NCBI GenBank assembly: GCA_022578965.1
Contig: MU400572.1
Location: 176,853 to 240,852, forward strand
From: Xylaria sp. FL1777
Taxonomy: Eukaryota; Ascomycota; Sordariomycetes; Xylariales; Xylariaceae
DNA length: 64,000 bases
Direction: 5' to 3'
This document shows positions 45,280-54,634 of the stretch, piece by piece. Position numbers and translations under genes: made by a program. A model generated the notes under the pieces. It was not told the origin of the DNA. It worked only from the letters and a program-made list of their open reading frames with translations, and made no database searches. Each line of letters opens with the position of its first letter. Within the stretch, counting starts at the first letter, position 1.

Positions 45280-47685
45280 ATGGATTTCCTCAAGTCGGCG
45301 GTGGCCTCGGCCATGGCGGCGCAGGGGCCGCCGTTCCCTTATTCCTTCGGCGACAAGGTCGACATCGATTCCTCCATCTGGACGCTCTACAACGGCACGC
45401 GACGAGCCGACGGGTCCAACTGCAGCATTTTCTCCTTCGATGTCACCGCCAACAGGTCCCGGCTCCCCCTGGCCAAGAATGCGCTCAAGAAGCTGCGCAC
45501 GATGCGGCACCCCGGTGTCATCAAGGTCCTGGACGCCGTCGAGACCGACTCCTACATATATATCGCCACCGAGCGCGTTGTGCCACTACGATGGCATGTC
45601 AAGAGGAAGAGTCTGAGCCCGGAGACAATAAAATGGGGCCTCTACAGCATCGCGCGCACCATCAAGTTTATCAACGAGGAGGGCTCGTCTATACACGGTA
45701 GCCTGAGGGTCGCGTCTATCTACACCTCTGAGAGCGGCGAGTGGAAGCTGGGCGGGTTCGAGGTTCTCAGCAATGTCAAGGACGATGACGCTATAATATA
45801 TACATACGGTAGCCTAGTACCTGACTCGAGCAGGTTTACACCTCCTGAGCTGGCGCAGTCCGGCTGGGACGCCATCAAGAAGAGTCCACACTCTGCTGTC
45901 GATTCCTACAACTTTGGCACCACCATTTTCGAGGTATTCAATGGCGAGTTCACAGGGACATACCCGGCGGGACAGACCAAAGGCATTCCGCCGACCATGC
46001 ACGCGGGTTATAAAAGGCTTGTGAATGCGAACCCGAAAGCTAGGATTACTGTTGGTGCTTTCTTTGAGCAAGGACGTCGTTCAGGTGGTTTCTTCGACTC
46101 TCCCCTGATCAAGCTGACCGAAGGCATCGACAATCTTGATGTCAAATCGGAGACAGAGAGGGCAGAGTTTCTTGACGATCTCGACCAGCTCACAGACGAC
46201 TTTCCCGAGGACTTCTTCAAGATGAAGGTGTTGCCAGAGCTGCTCAAGTCTGTCGAGTTTGGCGGCGGCGGGCCTAAAGCTTTTGGAGTGGTTATGAAAA
46301 TAGCTGCGAAGCTAGCAAACGACGATTTTGAGGCTCGGGTGCAACCCGTTGTAATTCGACTGTTTGGTAACCCAGACAGGGCGATTCGAGTTTGCTTGTT
46401 GGACAATCTACCGTCGATGATAGACAGGTTGCCGCAAAAAGTAGTCAACGACAAAATATTTCCCAATATGGTATCCGGCTTTACAGACCTAGCACCCATA
46501 GTTCGCGAACAGACACTAAAATCAGTACTTGTCGTCATCCACAAGCTATCAGATCGCGTTATAAATGGAGAGCTGCTGAAATATCTAGCCAAGACGGCAA
46601 ACGATGAGCAGCCGGGAATTCGAACTAACACAACGATATGTTTAGGTAAAATCGCCAAGAATCTTGGTACTTCTAACCGGGCCAAGGTTCTCATAGCCGC
46701 ATTCACGAGATCACTCCGAGATCCCTTCGTCCATGCTCGGAACGCGGCTCTGATGGCGTTAGCAGCGACTGGAGAGTATTTTACTGAAGAGGATTGCGCA
46801 TCACGGATTTTACCCGTTATTTGTCCTTCATTGATAGACAAGGAGAAGCTAGTCCGCGACCAAGCCAATAAGACAATAGATATCTACCTGCAACGGATAC
46901 GTAAGGCGGCAGCAAGTATGCCCGATAGCGTACTCCCGCCGTCTCAGACCACGGACGGTGCTGCCCCCCGTATGAGCACGCCGCAATCCAGCGAGGCGTC
47001 TTCGTGGGCTGGCTGGGCCATCTCCTCCTTTACCAACAAACTATCCGCCGCATCCGGGGAGATGCAAACGAGCAATGGGACAGCAACCCCCCAGCTCGCT
47101 TCGCCATCGGCAGGATCCGAGTCTAAACGCATACCTTCTTCCACATCATCGGCCTCCGTACTCCATCGTCAAGCCGTGAAGTCGCCCTCTCCCGCTCCTC
47201 TATCGCGGAATTCGACCACAAGCGCTCCAGATACATATTTCAAGGATCCGTCGCCCATCGAGGATGATGATGCGGGTGATGCATGGGGTGACATGGGCGA
47301 TATGAACGACGACGATATGGGTGATGCCTGGGGTGAGCCAAGCAACAGCACTACTGATGTCTGGTCTAGCACTACAACTACGACCCCAGCCACCACTACA
47401 ACAAGCAAGCCAGCGAAGAAAATACCCGCGGTCTCTAGTAAACCCTTCGATGATGGGTCGGAACCCGACTTCGCGGGTTGGCTAGCGGCACAGGCGCAGA
47501 AGAAGAATCCAGGTAGCAGCAAACCACTACCGAAAGGCCTAGCGAAGAATAGCTCTACCGCAAGCAAGAAACCGCTGGCGAGTAGATCCGCATCTTCTTC
47601 GGCCAAGCCAGTAGTGAGCAAGAAAATTAACATGAAACCGAAAGATACCGGCGGCGACGATGAGGGATGGGGAGATGGGTGGTGA
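45280..47685 (+). CDS. CEX1: SCYL1/Cex1-type pseudokinase with HEAT repeats, 801 aa
   Basis: Homologue of yeast Cex1 and animal SCYL1, which act at the nuclear pore and in tRNA export, and in Golgi-ER (COPI) traffic. A single exon of 801 codons from the ATG at 45280 (MDFLKSAVASAMAAQGPPFP). Residues ~20-270 are a kinase-like domain that lacks catalytic residues: the HRD position reads IHGSLRVASIYT and the DFG position reads WKLGGFEVL, as in SCYL1. Residues ~310-560 are HEAT repeats (KMKVLPELLKSVEFGGG, AIRVCLLDNLPSMIDRLP, IFPNMVSGFTDLAPIVREQT, NTTICLGKIAKNLG, NAALMALAATGEYF). The C-terminus is Ser/Thr/Pro-rich with acidic Asp-Ala-Trp-Gly repeats (GDAWGDMGDMNDDDMGDAWG) and ends DDEGWGDGW, a typical tail of fungal members. 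The domain order and the dead active site make the call firm. Confidence 0.9.
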   Translation: MDFLKSAVASAMAAQGPPFPYSFGDKVDIDSSIWTLYNGTRRADGSNCSIFSFDVTANRSRLPLAKNALKKLRTMRHPGVIKVLDAVETDSYIYIATERVVPLRWHVKRKSLSPETIKWGLYSIARTIKFINEEGSSIHGSLRVASIYTSESGEWKLGGFEVLSNVKDDDAIIYTYGSLVPDSSRFTPPELAQSGWDAIKKSPHSAVDSYNFGTTIFEVFNGEFTGTYPAGQTKGIPPTMHAGYKRLVNANPKARITVGAFFEQGRRSGGFFDSPLIKLTEGIDNLDVKSETERAEFLDDLDQLTDDFPEDFFKMKVLPELLKSVEFGGGGPKAFGVVMKIAAKLANDDFEARVQPVVIRLFGNPDRAIRVCLLDNLPSMIDRLPQKVVNDKIFPNMVSGFTDLAPIVREQTLKSVLVVIHKLSDRVINGELLKYLAKTANDEQPGIRTNTTICLGKIAKNLGTSNRAKVLIAAFTRSLRDPFVHARNAALMALAATGEYFTEEDCASRILPVICPSLIDKEKLVRDQANKTIDIYLQRIRKAAASMPDSVLPPSQTTDGAAPRMSTPQSSEASSWAGWAISSFTNKLSAASGEMQTSNGTATPQLASPSAGSESKRIPSSTSSASVLHRQAVKSPSPAPLSRNSTTSAPDTYFKDPSPIEDDDAGDAWGDMGDMNDDDMGDAWGEPSNSTTDVWSSTTTTTPATTTTSKPAKKIPAVSSKPFDDGSEPDFAGWLAAQAQKKNPGSSKPLPKGLAKNSSTASKKPLASRSASSSAKPVVSKKINMKPKDTGGDDEGWGDGW

Positions 47686-48899
47686 TGGGAGTGATTAAGT
47701 ATGGCATGTGTATGCATATAGCTCTTGGTAATAGTGCGAGATAAATCGCCCATCGGCAGGAGAACTCCAATATTAGGCCGACATGGGTGTTTTCACGAGA
47801 TACATACTTGGATACAAGAGGAAGAGAGCTGGAAACACATTATCATCATCGTCTTCGCCGTGCCTCGCATGGCGAAGAGAGGAGGAATGCAGGGCAGCGG
47901 AGGACTACATTAACTGATCTATGATATTGGAGCGACATAATATATATGCAGCATGGACACGGGGCATGGCGTTTTGGGGTAACAAAGAATATCCAACACT
48001 GAGAGGGAGGGAAAGCTTTGCGTAGTTGAGTATTTAGTTAGGTAGGAGAAGAAATAGAATAATGCTGAGAAAGTAAGATATGATAGGCATTACCTAGAAA
48101 TACCAACCTGATATCTTCCCTCTCCTTACCTTCACTTCTTGACAAGTCATATTTTTCTGCGCTTTTGTTATTAAATAATAATATACCTTGGGAACGAATT
48201 AGAATCATTATCATGACGAACAAACCGAGTTATCAGTGAGTCAATTGTTCAATAACAATTACTATTACGCTCTAGTCGAAACGCCGCACTACGCCGCCTT
48301 CCATTACACGCCGGCCTGTCTATTCATGAGAAGCCCTGAAGGACAGATGACCATGCGAATGACTATCGCGAAATCGCCGCACTTAACATATAAACGCATC
48401 GCATTCCAAAAAAGAAAAAAAAATGAAAAGGCAACGAGACAAATTTGTAGAGCGTGTGCCGGTACCATGGACTGGAAGGCCCATACCGTCCTGTTCCATT
48501 CTGCCTATCCTTTAACTCCTACCGTCATGAAAGGAATATTGAATGGGATTTCTTAGAAATGGGATTTAAATAGTGAATAGAGCTTCTGATGTCAGAGCCA
48601 TACACATAAGAATATATCGCGTTCATGTGTCATATCGTCAACTTTTGAGTGCTCGGCGTAGATTAACCAAGGGCACCCACGAGTGATGTGCTGTTGCCAT
48701 GCAATCAACACTACTCTAAGCTACGACAACCGAAGTCGGATTCACTCCAGAAGCTTGAATCAGTAGGGACATCGGATTCTTCTTCTGTAGGTGTGCTGGC
48801 GGAGGCAGCAGTTGGGGTATCAATGTGTATGTTGACGTGAGTGTGAGTATAAACGGGACCTGAGAACCTGACTTTTCGCACTGCTCGGCGGCGCAGGAG
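47686..48899. other. Convergent intergenic region between CEX1 and LST8
   Basis: 1.2 kb between the 3' ends of two convergent genes. AT-rich near 48160-48260. Only short frames; no RNA gene seen. Confidence 0.5.
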
Positions 48900-50140
48900 C
48901 TATCTAGCCTCCGAGTAGTCGTTCAGTGCAACGCAGACAGCGCCTCTATGGTGTCCGTTATACTGCCGAATGACGGTCTGGCTGCCGAGTTCCCACAATC
49001 GCGCATAATGATCGCTACATGCCGTCACCAGATATGCAGAATCGGCGCTGAATGCACAGTCCCAAACCCAGCGCTGGTGGCCTGTCAACGTAGCTTCGAG
49101 AGGAAAAGGTTTCGATTCACCATCTCCATTGGGAAGTGCTTGTTGTGTGGTATGTGCCCCATTACCGTTCGTCATGACAGGGGTGTCCGCCAAGTCGGGG
49201 TCGGTGACAGGCACCGACCAGATTTTAGCGGTGTGATCCGCTGAACAAGTTGCGAGCTTCTTGACGTCGGGAGACAGGAGAATTCGAGTGATATACTCCT
49301 TGTGCGCCGAGAACTGTGTCAGGGGGACTAGTTGCGTGTGATCATAACTCTGAAGAAGCGACCAGACGAAGACATTGCCCTAGTGGGAGAGAGCATATTA
49401 GTAAACATAGTGTAGTCCCTCTTCGTATCAGTCTTGTATTGTCAAGCATTGACGAGAATGGTCACAACTTACGGCATTGTTGGCGGCACAGAGGAGAGAG
49501 CCGTCGCTCGCGACAGTGACACTCGAGACCGACACATCTTCTTCGGGAATCAGTTGGTGTGAGCAATTGTTCTCGGCCAGGTCCCAGACGCGCACGCTGC
49601 CACCACGGTCACAGCTGATGATCTCCCCCTGGTTAGGATGGATGACAACGTCGTTGGCTGCGGAACCGTGATTGTAGCTTCGCTGTATGGTGGCGTTGCG
49701 CGTCTCCCAGACCTTGACGGTGCCGTCTTCAGAGCTCGTCACCATCCATTTCCCCTCGCAGTGAAAGGCGACGCCGGTGATGTTGCCGGTGTGGCCCTCG
49801 AAGCTCAACACCGGATTAGGGTTCGTAGACTTAATATCGAAGAGCTTGACGGCGTGGTGGCCAGCGGCGGCAATGAAGCGTTTGTCGGGGGAGATGCAGA
49901 GGCGGTTGACCTGCGAGTCGGAGTGCTGCACTGTGCGCGAGCAGATGCCTGACAGGGCCTCCCAGAATCTAAGGAAGCACGTAAGTTACCGGCGCAGCTC
50001 CAGACGCATCGTGAATGTCGGCGCATACCTGATCGTGTGATCATAGCCAGCTAAGCCCCGAGGTCAGTTTGCAGGCCCCCAAGCAGCTTTGGGGAGTCAG
50101 CTTCGAGAATCAGCTTACCTGTGCACAGTATGACAGACAT
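48900..50140 (-). CDS. LST8: LST8, WD40 subunit of TOR complexes, 339 aa
   Basis: Seven-bladed WD40 protein that binds and stabilises the TOR kinase domain in TORC1 and TORC2. Exons: 50140-50119 (22 nt), 50050-50029 (22 nt), 49968-49473 and 49379-48900; 1020 nt in phase. Intron ends are GTAAGC/TAG, GTATGC/TAG and GTAAGT/TAG. The translation shows the family order: MSVILCTAGYDHTIRFWEAL, SGICSRTVQHSDSQVNRLCI, then VKLFDIKST, GHTGNITGVAFHCEGKWMVT, GTVKVWETR, SVRVWDLAENNCSHQLIPEE, GNVFVWSLLQSYDHTQLVPL, CSADHTAKIWSV, GHQRWVWDCAFSADSAYLVT and SDHYARLWELGSQ. An insertion of about 30 residues (DLADTPVMTNGNGAHTTQQA region) lies before the last blade, as in other filamentous fungi. Length and near-complete blade identity make this secure. 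Confidence 0.95.
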
Positions 50141-53100
50141 AGTGTTATCCTAGAGAGAGAATAACATGGCCAGCAGGAATGGTGGGATATTACATGAGCA
50201 ACCAAGCTCTCGCCGGTCGTCAGATTCAGTCCAGAAATCCTGCGAGCCTCTACATAGGTAGGATGTAGGACGAATGAGAAGAGTAGGTTTCGGCACACCC
50301 CACGACACCGACTTGGGTACCTCTATAAACTATGTATGCATGTATAGCGTCACAGTTACGCGATATGCAACAATCTGGTGGCATAGTATGCAGCTACCTA
50401 GGTAATGCTATGAATGTATACGAAGGTACTTCCCGAGGTCCAGGTCCCATTTGTTGCTGCTTTCTTATCTTCATCAATGAGAGGCTATCATCATAACTCT
50501 TCCCATTGTGCTATCTACCCGGATACTCATCAACTCCGATACCTGAGCTAATCTTGAATGCTACTACTGGACAGTCATAGAACCCCCCTCCGGTCCCAGC
50601 TATCTAGGATCCTGCTTACCTTAGCGTAAGTATTGCTTGCGTATTGCATCGAGTACGATCTTGATTGAATCCGACCTCGTTGGACCCGTATGTAAGGGTT
50701 GGCCCGGCTACATGCAGTCTTTCACTCCTGCAATCGAGCCGTCGGATCGGGTAGTTTCTTTCGTTGCACTACACAGATACATGTGCCTCATTCATTTGCC
50801 TTGAAACAGGGGGAGTTGAGGCCATTATTGCGCCAGCTGGCTCTCGCATCCTTCCTCTGACATGTCTAGACGAGCTGTACTAACAAGTGAGGTCGCATTG
50901 TGGCTTTCATACTACATCCGACGTCTCTCAATCCGCTTGAGTCCCTGATCCGTCATTTAGACCTAGCCCATAAAACCTTAAAGGAAACTCCCTGTAATTA
51001 TTCAGCATCACTGCAACGCAGATAAGCTATCGTCTGCGTAAGGCATACCGTTTGCTCACTTCTCATCACAATGCAGTAGCATGAGTTAACAGGAGATTCA
51101 GTTATTTCTAAAAGGTAGTGGACTATCTATGAGCACCACTAGCCGTGAAATCAGCATCTCCCATCTATTGTCCCACCATGGCCGCCTTGGAAACGATAGC
51201 TTGGCTAGACAGGGAAAAAGCTGCGATGGTATGGTATGACAGTGATCCTTCTCGGGTTGCCCATCCTCCAACACGACTTGCGGAAGCTAGAAGTTTAACT
51301 CATATGTACCGAAATAATCTGCGATAAGAAACCCTTCCCTATTGTCTATAGCATTGCCTGATTGCTGACTGAACTAAGATGTAATAAAAAAAAAATCGCA
51401 TTCGGCGTTCGAACCCTATGTATATCGTAATACACTCAGTGACACGAGCCTCGCGATGTCCTCGAAGAACTTTGCTGGTCTTTTTTCCCTCCTCTTTTAT
51501 CGTATTTCTTTTCGTCGCTACGGCCCGGGGTTAAGTTATTGGTTGAGCTATGACTTTTGCTCAACGCTTGGAAATCAGCATCTGATATAAGCTCGACGAG
51601 GCTGTTATTACACGCGGCGCATATCGTGCCCCTAGACACATATATAAGCTTTCTAGAATACTGACGGTTATTTGAAGCGTTTTACTTTTTTAGATGATAC
51701 CAAGTTCCATTGCACCGCCTACATGTGATCGGTCGGAGATTATGCAATCCAATGCCAGGAACGTCTGGGCCCTGTTGCTGTCTGGGAAAGTCCCAACGTT
51801 GATCCGACTGATAAGCCATAAGTAAGTGGTCTCGTTGATGGAAAATTATTTGACGTCTTTAGCTTGGTGTGTTCGAGTATGTGTATGTTGGAATATGCTG
51901 TATTTCACTTGAATTTCCCTCTATCTACGGGGAGTTCACCTTACTTTATATGCTCATCATCATGCCTAGCCAGCGCCCTCTACAGTTCTGTTCGACCTTA
52001 GATAATCTCATGACAAGGTCAAACTCACCGCCTCGGAACCTTTTGCTACCCATAAGTGTTCATCGGGGGGCAACACGAGTGCATTAATCGGGCGATCCGG
52101 CCTTGGTGATTGGAGCCTACCGCCGCTGCCTTTCCGGAGCAGACAACAGAGGCGGCTCGAGTCCTCCTATTTGATATCGGACAATTGCTATGTGCTAGAG
52201 CGGAAGTTAGCTAAATGTGTACCACTACGACAGTTGTCATCTGACCCATTACAGCCTGAACGATAAACTCATACAACCGGATACTCAAAGTATGAGGTAA
52301 GAAAATGCGAGCTAGCTCCTTCAAAGCCTCTCTGTCTTTTTTATCTCAGGCGTTTAGGTTATAATGCATTTATTATTCCTATATTCGATTATCGCTTCTT
52401 GAGACATCTCTTAACAAGACGTAGAACAGCTCGCATAGTGAAGTATTATTATGTCACTGCTAGTTTATCCAGTATGCTGGTTACGGTGAAGTTCGTGAGT
52501 CGAGATTTTTCAACCGGTCATTCACATACCCCATCGAGTCCGACGTCGCGGCGGCTGCATGCATCATGACCTTTACGTCGGGTTCTCTCGGGTCATTATC
52601 TGGCTGTGAAACGATAGGCTAGTTCTAGTAGCTCTATCATGAGATGAAGAAACGTGCCATTGATAGATTCATATTTAACCACTGATGCTCCGGTACTACA
52701 CTCTGCGCGGGAAGATGAGTAACCGGTCTACGCTCGTGTATGACGACCGCGCTCCTTTTTATCACTTGTGGTCTTAATGTCATCATTTATAAAGCCTTAC
52801 GAATGTCCCTTATTCGGGCTTGCGCGCCATCCTAGACTGAGCTAATATGGTTTGGTATACGTTGGAGGCGAAGGTTAGATAGAAGTTATAAGGGTAACAT
52901 TAAGTTGGTCGTAATATGTATTGTTTTGTAGCTTCATGCATATCAATATGAAGCAGAGACAGATTTCACATGAGGAGTCGGTAAATCCAAGTAGGATAGA
53001 CTTTCTCCGAGGGGAATTTCGAAGGATTATATAGAGTAGATCACTCTATTCTCTGCTTTCCTCCCGTCTGCTCTAATCTCGACGGCGTATAGGCGTCGTC

Positions 53101-54634
53101 TTGGCAGATGACGTTTTAAACAATACACAACCTTTGTGGGATATTCGTGGATACTATTGGAAACTTCATCGAAATTGAAATGAGTTGCCTCATTCGGCCG
53201 TTATGCAGGGCCCCGACCGTGATTTTCTCTAATTGGTCTCACCCCTACCACAAGTGCAACATCGACACGAAGTTGCTTATGACTCCCATGCATTCCTATA
53301 AGCCAAAGAACCCCCTATAGTCGTGTGAGCAAACACCATGACCGTTCAATGATCGGATCACCAGACCTCAAGGACGTGGAATATCTTCAAATTACCGTGC
53401 CCACCTCCTAACTCTATCGGATCCTACCATCCCCAGGATGAGAATCCATGACTTATATACCATGTTTTGTTCATGTTGTGCTTCTGATACTTCGTAGTCT
53501 TCTTCGTCACACTCCATCCGCTGCAGCCGTATCTGGCCGACGGTTTCCTGTCGACAATAGCTGGGGCTAATTGGCTGCTTGAAATAAAAGAGGCTATGTC
53601 AGTAATGTCAACGAGGATAGCAGACATTTGCCAAGGTAGCTATCAATATACCTATAACAAGGAAGTTTCAAGGTGGGTTTCATTCCAGAAGGAGGAGAAA
53701 CATGGGTAGAAGAATACGAGGTAGTTATAGAAAGAGAGTAGCAGCAGTAAACACCGAAAAGTATAATGCACAGTTGCTATGCAAGCATTTCAAAACACCC
53801 AACATTGTACTTCAGCCTACAGGTCTACTGTCTAGAGTGGGATATGAGATGATGCGTTCTAATAGGTGGGCTTCTAATCAAACGTATTTCCCATCTCTTT
53901 AGATAATAGCCTGCATGACACACTACCGACTAACTCTATCAAGAGATGAAGTCTGGATGATTATCTTTGAAGACTTGAGACTACTTCTCATACCACTCGC
54001 TGCCTTTTGAGAACTTTCGACCAAAACAAACAAATAGGAAGTAAAAAAACATGCCCAAGCTACCAATACACTCATAAGTTAGGAGTTGAGCGATCTGGAG
54101 CCTAAAACAAACAACTTGAAGTTTTAGCTATAGATAATGTGACATTTGGAGTGACAGTCTCATTGCATTTCTTAGCTAGTAGCCATGGTAATTCTAGCTT
54201 CTTTATAGCTAATCTTGAAAGGCTACTAGAAACTATGCCATATCACATAAGTACGAGCTTTAGGGGGATAATCACTCTTGTTCTCTACGGACGTTCAGTT
54301 TCAGTACAGCTTAGAAAAGGCGGCAGAAGGCAAAGCTAATATAAATCGAGAGAGAAGACAGTAAAAACAAATTCCGAGGCCATGTAGCTACTGAATACCT
54401 AAAAAGCCTAGTCACCACGGCAGTCGTAAACCGCAGAACCACCCAATGATTGAGGCTATACCTTCTTGTGTAGTAGCTCTTGAAATGAGCTTGTGCCAAA
54501 TCCTTTCCTCGTTGACCTGAACGCCTGATCCATCCCAAAACGCCGACTGCCAGTTGCATCCATGAATGCAGTCCAAGCCACCCTGTCAGGCATTGCAGGA
54601 GTGAATTTGGCGTCGTAGAACTACCGCCAAATGA
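50141..54634. other. 4.5-kb intergenic region, no complete gene recognised
   Basis: The left end holds the LST8 leader and promoter. The remainder has scattered short frames, and none gives a recognisable product. A 45-codon frame near the right end is listed separately. A T-run preceded by GGTTCGAAC on the minus strand (51380-51412) resembles a tRNA end but does not fold as one. Confidence 0.45.
54456..54593 (-). CDS. Candidate small ORF of about 45 codons downstream of the FHA gene
   Basis: On the minus strand, an ATG at 54593 opens MPDRVAWTAFMDATGSRRFG followed by MDQAFRSTRKGFGTSSFQEL and a short basic end, then TAG. The composition looks protein-like. The frame begins 41 bp after the stop codon of the FHA gene on the same strand, so it could be a cistron in that transcript's 3' region, an exon of an unrecognised gene (GTATAG follows AAGAAG), a decayed fragment, or chance. 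I do not recognise the sequence. Confidence 0.2.
   Translation of the reverse strand: MPDRVAWTAFMDATGSRRFGMDQAFRSTRKGFGTSSFQELLHKKV

Noticed and set aside
46008..46868. 286-residue open frame antisense to CEX1
   Set aside because: It lies wholly opposite the HEAT-repeat coding region of a confidently identified gene. Its Ser/Arg-rich composition is what the complementary strand of such sequence gives.
51380..51412. GGTTCGAAC followed by a T-run on the minus strand, resembling the end of a tRNA gene
   Set aside because: The flanking bases cannot form a T-stem and no A box or anticodon arm is found upstream.
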